Positions 8,701 through 16,560 of a DNA stretch of 64,000 bases are shown here, in pieces. A program made the translations under genes and the position numbers. Each line of letters begins with the position of its first letter. The stretch's first letter is position 1. The stretch comes from Collinsella sp. Its GTDB lineage: Bacteria; Actinomycetota; Coriobacteriia; Coriobacteriales; Coriobacteriaceae. Location: the NCBI GenBank assembly GCA_019414205.1, contig DXML01000012.1:1-64000 (forward strand), given 5' to 3'. Under the pieces are notes generated by a model that searched no databases, was not told the origin of the DNA, and saw only the letters and a program-made list of their open reading frames with translations.

Positions 8701-10542
8701 CTAGACCGTCCTCAGTTCAATCTCGCAGCCCATGCGCTCGCCGGCGTGCTTGAAGATCTGCACGGCGTTGAGCTTGAGGGTGTCGTCGAGAATGGAGTCG
8801 AGGATGAGCACGCGCCTGGGCTCCATGTCGGCGATGGCCTCGAGAGCTTCGATGGTGAGGCCTCGGGACATGCAGCAGACGAGTTCGCCGCAGGCGACGG
8901 ACCAGATGGGATATCCCGCTGCATCAGACTTCTCCACGGGCAGCGTGAGCTCGAGGCCCCATTTGAGCATCATCTCGAAGACGATATCGAGTTCGGTACG
9001 ACCGGGCTTTACCACGTCGAGCACGAGCTGGCCAGGCTCAGGCCTTTCTATGCCGGAGTCATCGAGCGCGAAGACGCGAAAGCCGATGTCAGGCAATCTC
9101 CTGGGCTCCTCGCCGAGTTTGAGCTGGCGATTGGATTCGTTCAATTCGGTTTTAATGTTATCGCCGGCACGACGAATACGTTCTTCGCCCACCTGACAAA
9201 GCGTGTCCCAGTTGCCTGTCGTTTTCTCAGGGATTTGGACAAGAATAAACTTGCGCTTACCACCGTCTTCTCGATTGAGGTTCATAAGCGCATCTGCCGC
9301 TGTCGCTGAACCGGAAAAGAAATCCAAAACAATCGAATCAGCAGGGGCGGCGATTTGAAGCATCCTTTTTATCAATCGGGTTGGTTTAGGAAAGTCAAAA
9401 GGCGCATTGGCGCCGAATAAACTCTTAAGCTCTTTAGTGGCTTCTTGCGTATGTCCTACTTCTTTATTAGCCCACCATGTCCATGAATTCTTTCCTAAAC
9501 GCTCGTTTAAATAAGTCTTGCGGCGTGGCATTGAAGACCCATCTTTGCCATACCAAAAACGCCCTTCGGAGGCTTGAAGCAAATACTCTTCCTCAATATT
9601 TTTCCAGCATGTTCCAGCGGGTGGGTTGTATTTAGCCCCCGATGGCGTAGTGATTGTATACATCTGATTCGGTCGATATCCCTGAGCGGTAAAATCAGAC
9701 GAAACCCATGGACCCCTCGGATCGTTATCGGGGTTAGAATAGGCCGCTTTATCGTCCTCGGACAAAGGCAATAAACCAATGGCGCTATTAAGATGCGCTG
9801 CGTCACGTAGGTAAATCAATACATATTCATGCCCCGTGCTTAGGCGCTTTCGCATATCAGGCGATGTTCTTTTCTGCCAGACCGCTTGGCCAACAAAATT
9901 TTGCTCTCCGAACACCTCATCGCAAATGATACGAAGGTTGCGGTCTTCGTTATCGTCGATTGAAATAAAAATAACACCGTCATCGGTCAATAATTCACGT
10001 GCAAGCCTAAGCCTGGGATATATCATTGAGCACCAGTCGCTGTGGTAGCGTCCGCTCGTGTCGGCATTGGATTGGCCAGCAAGTCCAGCCTGCTCTTTGT
10101 AATTCTCGATGGTGTCGCCGAACTTGTCCTTATAAACAAAATCGTGGCCCGTGTTGTATGGCGGGTCGATATAGATCATCTTGACCTTGCCGTGGTAACC
10201 ACGCTGCAGGAGCTTCAGCACCTCAAGGTTGTCGCCTTCGATATAGATGTTGTCCGAGTCAAAGGAGCCGTCCTCGCCATCGCGTCCGCGGCTTTTCTCC
10301 ACGCACGGGCGAAGTGTGGCGGTGCTCGCGGTCTGCGACTGGCGGATGGCATCGGCCTTGCCGGGCCACGTGAACGCGTAGCGCTCCTGGCCTTCGTCGA
10401 CCTCGTCGCCAAGTTCCAGCCTCAGTTTGTCGAAGTCGATCCCGCTTTCGGTGAACACCTCGGGCATCAATTCCTTGAGCTTGTCCAGGCGGTCGTCTAC
10501 CAGGTTTTCCGATACAAGATTCATCTTCTGTATCTCGCTCAC
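8701..10542 (-). CDS. mod: type III DNA methyltransferase, Mod subunit
   Basis: 613 residues. The adenine/N4-cytosine methylase motif IV DPPY sits at 126-129, before the AdoMet-binding motif I FFSGSAT near residue 400; this order defines the beta class used by type III Mod proteins. The stretch between them holds the target recognition domain. Mod recognises the site for both methylation and restriction with the adjacent Res. Composition is mosaic: 60 bases from 9541 are 25/60 G+C whereas 60 bases from 10321 are 42/60 (hand counts). This suggests exchange of the recognition segment. It lies 11 bp after the preceding unknown gene and 1 bp before res. Confidence 0.95.
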   Translation of the reverse strand: MSEIQKMNLVSENLVDDRLDKLKELMPEVFTESGIDFDKLRLELGDEVDEGQERYAFTWPGKADAIRQSQTASTATLRPCVEKSRGRDGEDGSFDSDNIYIEGDNLEVLKLLQRGYHGKVKMIYIDPPYNTGHDFVYKDKFGDTIENYKEQAGLAGQSNADTSGRYHSDWCSMIYPRLRLARELLTDDGVIFISIDDNEDRNLRIICDEVFGEQNFVGQAVWQKRTSPDMRKRLSTGHEYVLIYLRDAAHLNSAIGLLPLSEDDKAAYSNPDNDPRGPWVSSDFTAQGYRPNQMYTITTPSGAKYNPPAGTCWKNIEEEYLLQASEGRFWYGKDGSSMPRRKTYLNERLGKNSWTWWANKEVGHTQEATKELKSLFGANAPFDFPKPTRLIKRMLQIAAPADSIVLDFFSGSATAADALMNLNREDGGKRKFILVQIPEKTTGNWDTLCQVGEERIRRAGDNIKTELNESNRQLKLGEEPRRLPDIGFRVFALDDSGIERPEPGQLVLDVVKPGRTELDIVFEMMLKWGLELTLPVEKSDAAGYPIWSVACGELVCCMSRGLTIEALEAIADMEPRRVLILDSILDDTLKLNAVQIFKHAGERMGCEIELRTV

Positions 10543-10553
10543 GAGATCTCCTC

Positions 10554-11348
10554 CTAAAAAAGTTGTGATTTGATTAGTTGCACTATATAAGGCATGGCAG
10601 CGATAAATACGTCAGTGCCCTTATCGGCAAGCCAGCTCTGGAGTTTTCTAAGCTTGCTGTCCCGTTTGCTTTTGTCTTTCGTGTTGAGATCGCCAATCAT
10701 TCCTTTGAGCAGTGTCTTGTCGTCATCAGAAAGCGTTGTCTCCGGCAATTTATCAATCTGCTCAAAGGTTGTCTCAACCGTGACTTGGACGTTAGCCGCC
10801 GAAGATGCTGAGGTTTTTTGAACCATGCTTACACTTGCGGCCTGCGCTTCCGCGATTTTAAGTTTACGGAATTCCTCGTCGCGGATTACCTTGAGCTTTT
10901 CTATTCTGAGCTCCGTCTGCTGGGAGCAGAGTTCATACTCTCTGTAGCCGTAGCCTGACAGGCCATCAACGTAACAATCATAGCGATTCACGTATATGCT
11001 ATCGATTTTCTCGTAAATCGCTTTCAGGGTTTCGCCTTCAATCCCGTCTTCCGTTGCCCTCTCGAGCAGATGGATGTGGCTCGTAATTGTCTCTAGCCCG
11101 TAAGGCCCATAAAGCTCCTGGTCTTTTCCATCTCGCAGCATACGGAGCTTTCCAATCAGGTTTCGCAAATCAGCGGCAGTATGGCGGGTATCTCCGCCAG
11201 TTATCCTTGCTCCTCTGTAATGCGATAAGTTTGGTATTTCCGTATTAAAGGCCGACACGATTTCACGTGCGAGGGCGTCGATTGCCGAGCTGTCCCCGCC
11301 ACGTAAGGTCTCGCTTGCGCTACGGATGTAATTATCGAGCTCACTCAA
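10554..11348 (-). CDS. unknown protein inside the type III-like operon
   Basis: 264 residues, not recognised. The first half is helical and charged, the middle (about 140-180) is coiled-coil-like with many Lys and Glu, and the end forms a hydrophobic segment (FIAAMPYIVQLIK) too short or amphipathic to be a sure membrane anchor. It overlaps the DUF4391 gene by 8 bp and precedes mod by 11 bp, so it is embedded in the operon. Its base composition is AT-richer than the helicase. It may be an accessory component of this locus; no function should be assigned from sequence alone. Confidence 0.7.
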   Translation of the reverse strand: MSELDNYIRSASETLRGGDSSAIDALAREIVSAFNTEIPNLSHYRGARITGGDTRHTAADLRNLIGKLRMLRDGKDQELYGPYGLETITSHIHLLERATEDGIEGETLKAIYEKIDSIYVNRYDCYVDGLSGYGYREYELCSQQTELRIEKLKVIRDEEFRKLKIAEAQAASVSMVQKTSASSAANVQVTVETTFEQIDKLPETTLSDDDKTLLKGMIGDLNTKDKSKRDSKLRKLQSWLADKGTDVFIAAMPYIVQLIKSQLF

Positions 11349-12129
11349 CTGTGTCTCCTAACGTACAGATAGACTTTATCGAGCCCATGACTGAATCGAA
11401 CTCAGCTTCTAGCCTTTTCGTATCCATGCGCAATTTGGCGGACTCGTTCAAGGAGAGCCCACGATCACGTCGTCGCTGACGATTATCGGAAACCCGCTTA
11501 GCAAGGGCATCGCTTCGCGCGATAAGCTTGCCTAGCTGCTCCCGATTGCGATCGGCGCACATCGGATAAAACCCGAGTGAGGTTATCGAGCGAGATAGTC
11601 GAACGGCCCAGGCGATTCCTTGCAGGTAGGCCAGCAGGTCATCCTGCGGAAGCTTTGCGAAATCGAGCGCGTCAAGGAAGGGCGCATATCCCGAACGGCA
11701 CGGATCGAACGCGCCGGTCGACTCGATGGAGTCGACGACCGTCGCGCCCTGCTCGGCCTGGCTCTTTCGTGTAAGGGCTACCGACACGCATGCGCGGTCG
11801 CCCGCCTCGACCAGGAGCACCGTCGGGTTCGGGAAGCACTTGTGCACGAGCTCCACCACCTCCGCCACAGCCATGGTTCCGACCGTCATCTCGCAGCGAA
11901 GGAAGACTACGCTCTGCACGTTGCGCTCGTCGTCCTCGTACGGCGGGATGCGCGTCGTGGACTTCTGGACCGTGGCGAAGTGCTCGAGACGCGCAACCTT
12001 GTCGAGTCTTCTCTGCTCGGTCTTGGTGAGCATGGCCTGCTTGACGAGCACTGTCTTGGGGATGCGGCGGCATCCCGCGAGCGCCGCATCGGGCAGGCGC
12101 AGGATCCCGTTCCAGTCGACGCTGCTCAT
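11341..12129 (-). CDS. DUF4391-domain protein
   Basis: 262 residues from the ATG at 12129, whose start overlaps the helicase stop as ATGA; this coupling is why I reject the longer frame beginning at 12327. The early LP...RIPKTVLVKQ segment (residues 9-25) is typical of DUF4391, a family repeatedly seen between a helicase and a type III-like Mod gene. Biochemical function is unknown. The C-terminal third has Arg-rich helices. Placement between helicase and methylase, with overlaps on both sides, argues for a fixed stoichiometric role in the system. Confidence 0.8.
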   Translation of the reverse strand: MSSVDWNGILRLPDAALAGCRRIPKTVLVKQAMLTKTEQRRLDKVARLEHFATVQKSTTRIPPYEDDERNVQSVVFLRCEMTVGTMAVAEVVELVHKCFPNPTVLLVEAGDRACVSVALTRKSQAEQGATVVDSIESTGAFDPCRSGYAPFLDALDFAKLPQDDLLAYLQGIAWAVRLSRSITSLGFYPMCADRNREQLGKLIARSDALAKRVSDNRQRRRDRGLSLNESAKLRMDTKRLEAEFDSVMGSIKSICTLGDTVE

Positions 12130-15100
12130 CGCAGCACCGCGAAACATACCAGCGAGTAATCGCTGAATCCCATGACGGTGCCGCTGCCGACCTCGCCCAG
12201 GCTGAACAGGCTCTCGATCCCCTTGTCCTGCTGCGTTCCGGTGATAGCCGCCACCACGTCGTCGAGCAGGTCGGCGTAGGCGTCCATCCTCGTCCCGTCG
12301 CGGGTCTCGCGGTTGAACTCGCGGCACAACTCGGCGATGGGCTCGGGGTGCCCCGAGCAGACGGCGCGCATGATGTCGAGCGCAGGCTTGGGCTGAGTGT
12401 GCTTCGTCATGACCTCGCCGTCGGCCGATACGTACACCACGTAGTACGGGAAGACGGGGTTCGTGTCCCTGGGGTCGTTGCCCTCGTCGTTCTGCTTGAG
12501 GCAGAAGACCACGCCCGGCTTCACATCGCCGCGAAGCTCGTCAGGGATGGGGACCACGGCGTGCAGTCCCGCCGGCGAGTTCTCCAACGCGCCGGGATGC
12601 TCCTTGGCGTATCGCTGGAGCTCCACGCGAAAGTCGTCGAAGGCGAAGTCCGTGATTGAGATGCCGCCCGAGATGTCCTCGAGGTCGAGCACCTCGCTTT
12701 TGAGCTGCTGGAGCTGCTGGCGGCGGTACTTGAGGTCGTTCATCTCGCCGTTGCCCTTGGCCTCCAGCACGTTCTCCTCGCCGGTGGCCGACGCGTCGAG
12801 CAGCGCCATGCGCCCCTTCACGCGCCCCTCCAGCTGGATGTACTCGTCGAGCGCGATGTCCGGCCAGAAGTTGACCAGCTGGATCTGCGCGTTCTTCGAA
12901 CCCAGTCGGTCGATGCGCCCGAAGCGCTGGATGATGCGCACGGGGTTCCAGTGGATGTCGTAGTTCACCAGGCAGTCGCAGTCCTGCAGGTTCTGGCCCT
13001 CGGAGATGCAGTCCGTCGCGAAGACGACGTCGATCTCGCCGAGCGCCCTCTGACTCTCCGGCAGCTCCTTGGAGACGGGAGAGAACCTCGCGAGGATGTT
13101 CTCGAAGGTGGTCCTGGGGAGCTTCAGCGAGTAGGTCCGGTTGGAGCTGCCCGCAACCTCGGCGCACTCGATGTCGAGCTCGCGCTTCAACCAGGGCGCC
13201 AACTGCTCGAAGAGGTACGCCGTCGTGTCGGCGAACGCGCTGAACACCAGCACCTTGCGGTTGCCGGGGTTGTACGGGTCCCTGACCTTGCCGGCGATGA
13301 AGTCGCGCAGCTTCACGAGCTTGGCGTCGCGCTCGGGCGTCACCGCGTCGGCGTAGGCTAGAAGGGCCCGGAGCACCTGTATGTCGAAGTCGAGGTCCTG
13401 GCCCAGGCGCAGGGCGTCGACGTCGCGAAGGTCGACGCGCACCTTTCCGCCGGCCTCGAACTCCTCGGCATCGTCGTCGTCGAACCCGTCCTCGAGGCCC
13501 TCGGTGCCGTAGGCGACCCCCGACGCGTCGGCATCGAGCCTCGCACGCAGGTCGACACAGCCGTCGAGGATGCGGCGCAGCGTGATGCGGAAGCTGTTCA
13601 CGGAGGACTCCATGCGCTTGAGGACGTTGATTCGCATGAGGTTCGCCACCGCCGTCGTGCGGTGGACCTGGCTCTCGAAGTCCTTGCCCCACGTGTCCCC
13701 GTAGCGGTCCTCGTACTTGCGGCGCTGGTCGGCGCGCACGTAGGAGAGCACCTGGTACTGGGCGAACGTGAGCTGGGCGATCATGTCGTTGAGCTCGGCG
13801 ATCGGCGGCAGCTCGCCTTCCAGGTCGATGGGCGTCTGGAACGACAGGGGCGGCCGGCGCGCCGGGAAGGTCCCGCTCGCGGCGCCGTAGTACTTCGTGA
13901 TGTGCTTGCGGCTGCGCGCGATGGTCAGCACGTCGAGCAGCTTGAAGTAGTCGGCGTTCACCGCGTTCACGAAGCTCTCGGTCGTGCGCTCGGAGTCGGA
14001 GAGCTTGCTCCACTCGTTGAACCTCTGCTGGGCGACGCGCGTCACGTGGGTGATCGACGGGATGCCGTCGGTATCGGCGAGGTACGCGTCGTCTCCCTCG
14101 GTGATGAGCTCGATCTGGTTTCGCAGGTCGAGCAGGCGGTTGTTCACCGGGGTGGCAGAGAGCATGAGCACCTTCGTGCGCTGGCCCGACTTGATGACGT
14201 CCTCGATGAGGCGCGTGTAGCGGTCGGTCTTGTCCGCGTCGGTGCTCTTGTTCCTGAAGTTGTGGCTCTCGTCGATGACGAGGAGGTCGAAGTGGCCCCA
14301 GCGCAGGTGCTCGAGGTCCACCTCGCCGCTCATACCGTGGTAGCGCGACAGGTCGGTGTGGTTGAGCACCGTGTAGCTGAAGCGGTCGTCGGCCAGCGGG
14401 TTGCGGTCGTCGTTGTCCTGGGTCCACAGGGTCCAGTTGTCCCGCAGGCGCTTGGGGCACAGAACGAGGATGCGGTCGTTGCGCTCCTGGTAGTACTTCA
14501 TGACGGCGAGCGCCTCGTAGGTCTTGCCCAGGCCCACCGAGTCGGCGATGATGCAACCTTTGTACTTCTCCAGCTTGCGGATGGCGCCCACGACGGCGTC
14601 CTTCTGAAAGTCGTAGAGCTTATTCCAGACCACGGACTCCTCGAACTTGAGGCCGGGGCGGATACCGTTGTCCTCGTCGTCCTCCATGAAGTCGCGGAAC
14701 AGGTGGTAGAGCGTTAGGAAGTACACGAACTCGGGCGGGTTCTCGCGGTAGAGCGTCTCGACCTGGGCGGCCACCTGCGCGGTGACCTCCTCGACCATGG
14801 CGGGGTTGTCCCAGACCGACTCGAACATCATCTTGAGGCCGATGGCCTCGGTCGCGTTCTCGAAATGGCTCACGCAGGTCACGGTTCCCGGACGGCGCTC
14901 GTAGCCGAGGCCCTCCTGCGTGAAGTTCGCGGCGGCGCCCATGAAGGCATGGTCGTCGCCGGAGGGGTTCTCCACCACGTAGGTGCCGCCCGGCTGGATG
15001 GCGCCGGACGTCTTGGCGGACTTGAAGACACCCTTCTCGCGGATCCACTCGGCGCATTCTCGGGCGAGCGCGCGTTGGTTTAGGTTGTTGCGCAGCGTGA

Positions 15101-15371
15101 GCTCGAGCCCCGAGCCGCCGACGCCGACCTCGCGCGCGCGGCGGGCGACCTCGAACTCGCGCGGCTCCTTCGAGTCGGCCATGCGCTTGATGAAGGTGGG
15201 CTCGCTGAACAGGAAGCGCACCTCGTCGACCTTGGAGAGCTCCTCCTTGAGCTCCCCGTAGGCAAACACGGTGAAATACGAGCTGATTATCGACAGCTTC
15301 GCGCCGTCGTCAATGGATTCGCCGAGGGCGTCTCCCAGGCGCTCGGCGCCGACGTTGTTTAGCGACTTCAC
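12126..15371 (-). CDS. PLD-like + SNF2-type helicase of the defence operon
   Basis: 1081 residues. Residues about 20-160 resemble a phospholipase-D-like fold (SIISSYFT near 28; HAFMGAAANFTQEGLG at 141-156), though the second catalytic Lys of a true HKD motif is not visible. The SF2/SNF2 core follows: Walker A DSVGLGKT (277-284), DESH (367-370), SATP (405-408), and a C-terminal half with SEGQNLQ and IIQRFGRIDRLG. Such PLD-helicase proteins sit in many restriction loci and probably translocate on DNA. It starts 4 bp after the RHH gene and overlaps DUF4391 by 4 bp. Confidence 0.9.
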   Translation of the reverse strand: MKSLNNVGAERLGDALGESIDDGAKLSIISSYFTVFAYGELKEELSKVDEVRFLFSEPTFIKRMADSKEPREFEVARRAREVGVGGSGLELTLRNNLNQRALARECAEWIREKGVFKSAKTSGAIQPGGTYVVENPSGDDHAFMGAAANFTQEGLGYERRPGTVTCVSHFENATEAIGLKMMFESVWDNPAMVEEVTAQVAAQVETLYRENPPEFVYFLTLYHLFRDFMEDDEDNGIRPGLKFEESVVWNKLYDFQKDAVVGAIRKLEKYKGCIIADSVGLGKTYEALAVMKYYQERNDRILVLCPKRLRDNWTLWTQDNDDRNPLADDRFSYTVLNHTDLSRYHGMSGEVDLEHLRWGHFDLLVIDESHNFRNKSTDADKTDRYTRLIEDVIKSGQRTKVLMLSATPVNNRLLDLRNQIELITEGDDAYLADTDGIPSITHVTRVAQQRFNEWSKLSDSERTTESFVNAVNADYFKLLDVLTIARSRKHITKYYGAASGTFPARRPPLSFQTPIDLEGELPPIAELNDMIAQLTFAQYQVLSYVRADQRRKYEDRYGDTWGKDFESQVHRTTAVANLMRINVLKRMESSVNSFRITLRRILDGCVDLRARLDADASGVAYGTEGLEDGFDDDDAEEFEAGGKVRVDLRDVDALRLGQDLDFDIQVLRALLAYADAVTPERDAKLVKLRDFIAGKVRDPYNPGNRKVLVFSAFADTTAYLFEQLAPWLKRELDIECAEVAGSSNRTYSLKLPRTTFENILARFSPVSKELPESQRALGEIDVVFATDCISEGQNLQDCDCLVNYDIHWNPVRIIQRFGRIDRLGSKNAQIQLVNFWPDIALDEYIQLEGRVKGRMALLDASATGEENVLEAKGNGEMNDLKYRRQQLQQLKSEVLDLEDISGGISITDFAFDDFRVELQRYAKEHPGALENSPAGLHAVVPIPDELRGDVKPGVVFCLKQNDEGNDPRDTNPVFPYYVVYVSADGEVMTKHTQPKPALDIMRAVCSGHPEPIAELCREFNRETRDGTRMDAYADLLDDVVAAITGTQQDKGIESLFSLGEVGSGTVMGFSDYSLVCFAVLR

Positions 15372-15375
15372 GCCT

Positions 15376-15600
15376 CTATGCCCCCTTCTTCGCGAGCTCT
15401 TCGATCATGCACGTGCGTACGAAGGCGGAAAAGCTCATGCCCCGCAGCGCCGCCTCCTCCTTCGCCGCATCGCGCAGTGCATCGGGGATGCGCAGGGTCA
15501 CGGAGACTTGGTCGCCGTCCACCAGGAAGCTCCTGATCTCGGTCTCGTCGGGGTTGCCCTTAATGAGCTCCTTGTAGCTGTCTGGCATCTGCGCTCCCAT
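15376..15600 (-). CDS. ribbon-helix-helix (CopG-like) regulator
   Basis: 74 residues from the ATG at 15600. The C-terminal half reads SVTLRIPDALRDAAKEEAALRGMSFSAFVRTCM, that is beta strand, helix, G-S turn, helix: the RHH/CopG fold, with the strand residues contacting DNA. It is the first gene of the operon, 4 bp before the helicase. A TATAAT box and a palindrome lie just upstream, so autoregulation of the whole defence operon is the natural reading. A longer frame to 15732 would run over that promoter and is rejected. It could alternatively be an antitoxin-like protein without a toxin. Confidence 0.8.
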   Translation of the reverse strand: MGAQMPDSYKELIKGNPDETEIRSFLVDGDQVSVTLRIPDALRDAAKEEAALRGMSFSAFVRTCMIEELAKKGA

Positions 15601-15612
15601 CGCTCGAAATGC

Positions 15613-15662
15613 AATACAAATGCGTTTGAAAGTATTATAGCGTTGCATTGTTGGCGACTGTT
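15613..15662 (-). promoter_or_regulatory. promoter and candidate operator of the defence operon
   Basis: On the minus strand a perfect TATAAT occupies 15634-15639. The -35 is weak (ACAGTC at 15656-15661, 16-bp spacer). Between the -10 box and the ATG at 15600 lies a nested palindrome: CAAATGCGTTTG (15617-15628) inside AATAC (15613-15617) and GTATT (15632-15636). A regulator bound there would block the start point. The RHH protein encoded next is the likely ligand. Confidence 0.6.
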
Positions 15663-15769
15663 GAGGCGAACGGGCAAACGGCAATATGGCCAGGCATGGA
15701 ATCATAGAGTCAAGTAGGGACAACCTGACCAACGGCGTTATCGCGGGATCGCGTGGTAGGTGCGCCCAC

Positions 15770-16192
15770 CTACACCCCCGCGACCCCGCGTGCCACGCTC
15801 AGCAGCTCGTACTCCCTCTGGCTCCACTGGCGCAGCCCGGCGGCGTCGACGGCGTCGCGGCATAGGTCCAGGAACGCCTCGGCGCCCTCGCAGAAGCACT
15901 CGCGGGCAAAGGCGCCGGATCCATCCGCAACGCACTTGCCGTCGGCAAACAGCTTCCAGCTGGACGGCTCGCGCGAGTTGTCTCCGAGCAGCTTGATCTG
16001 CAGTACGTGCGGGTCGCCGGCGGCGCAGAGTTCTTCCTCGAGCTTTTGCACCGTAAAGCGCATCTGGTGGGAGAGACTGCTCTTGACCATGGCCGAGGCA
16101 TAGCCGTTCGGCTTGTCCAGAAGATGCATTCGTTTTGGCTTGGTTGCCAGGTTGTGGAAGTTGCGCTCACTGCGCACGGAGAAATTGTCCAT
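15770..16192 (-). CDS. unknown 140-residue protein
   Basis: 140 residues from the ATG at 16192, chosen because AAAGGAG sits five bases upstream; the frame extends further to 16435 but without such a site and across inverted repeats. Not recognised. It is soluble and alpha/beta, with a central segment rich in Glu and Lys, three or four Cys, and C-terminal helices ending QWSQREYELLSVARG. It stands alone between the defence operon promoter and the repeat-rich region, on the same strand as the defence operon. Confidence 0.6.
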   Translation of the reverse strand: MDNFSVRSERNFHNLATKPKRMHLLDKPNGYASAMVKSSLSHQMRFTVQKLEEELCAAGDPHVLQIKLLGDNSREPSSWKLFADGKCVADGSGAFARECFCEGAEAFLDLCRDAVDAAGLRQWSQREYELLSVARGVAGV

Positions 16193-16290
16193 ACGGACTC
16201 CTTTCATCGATGTTGGCAGGGCCACCGTGCCTTTTGGCCGGTTGGCGTCGGGATCGTGGAGCCAACTCTCTACTCCGACTCTGGATAAAA

Positions 16291-16307
16291 CGCGCCCGCT
16301 CCTTGCG
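16291..16307 (-). terminator. short GC hairpin with T-run on the minus strand
   Basis: GCCCGC (16291-16296) pairs with GCGGGC (16302-16307); read on the minus strand it is followed after three bases by TTTT. It would stop transcription coming leftward from the repeat region before the 140-residue gene. It also belongs to the otherwise gene-free stretch 16193-16560. Confidence 0.4.
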
Positions 16308-16339
16308 GGCACGATGGAGTCTATCAGCGCACGCGGACA

Positions 16340-16387
16340 GAAATCAAGCGCCGAGTGCGAAATGACGCGCGGACGGCGCTTGATTTC
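16340..16387. repeat. perfect 14-bp inverted repeat
   Basis: GAAATCAAGCGCCG at 16340-16353 is repeated inverted at 16374-16387, with 20 bases between. There is no T-run on either side, so it is not a typical terminator. It lies just before the direct-repeat array upstream of the ATPase gene and may be a protein-binding site, or the remains of a small mobile element. Confidence 0.75.
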
Positions 16388-16411
16388 GCCGGCTGTTGCT
16401 AGGCTTAAATC

Positions 16412-16523
16412 CGAAAAAGTGTCGAGATATCCCATTTAAAAGTACGGAAAAGTGTCGCAATACACACTTTAGAACTTCGAAAAAGTGTCGAAATGAGCAT
16501 CTAATAACTACGGAAAAGTGTAT
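16412..16523 (+). repeat. four direct repeats with exact 33-bp period upstream of the ATPase gene
   Basis: The core CGRAAAAGTGTCG begins at 16412, 16445, 16478 and 16511, that is at exactly 33-bp steps. The fourth copy diverges after GTGT into TATCCT (16521-16526), a possible -10 box for the gene starting at 16561. Thirty-three base pairs is close to three helical turns, so all copies face the same side of DNA, as in an operator array. The period also equals 11 codons of the frame leading into the ATPase, so a repetitive N-terminal extension is formally possible but less likely. Confidence 0.75.
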
Positions 16524-16560
16524 CCTAGTGCTAAAACAGCACGTAATAAGGGGTGCGCTT

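Noticed and set aside
11341..12327. Longer DUF4391 product starting at 12327
   Set aside because: The extra 66 residues overlap the helicase C-terminus and are Arg/Gly-rich; the ATG at 12129 overlaps the helicase stop as ATGA.
12541..14556. A 671-codon second minus-strand frame inside the helicase gene
   Set aside because: Arg/Gly/Pro-rich shadow frame of a GC-rich gene; the helicase frame carries all motifs.
12126..15600. Reading the helicase/methylase set as DISARM or BREX
   Set aside because: No DrmB (DUF1998), no separate PLD gene, no PglZ or BrxC-type ATPase; the Res/Mod pair is plainly type III.
16396..16560. N-terminal extension of the ATPase with an 11-residue repeat
   Set aside because: The family begins near the ATG at 16561, which has a ribosome binding site; the repeats are better read as operator sites. 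Kept as an alternative in the findings.
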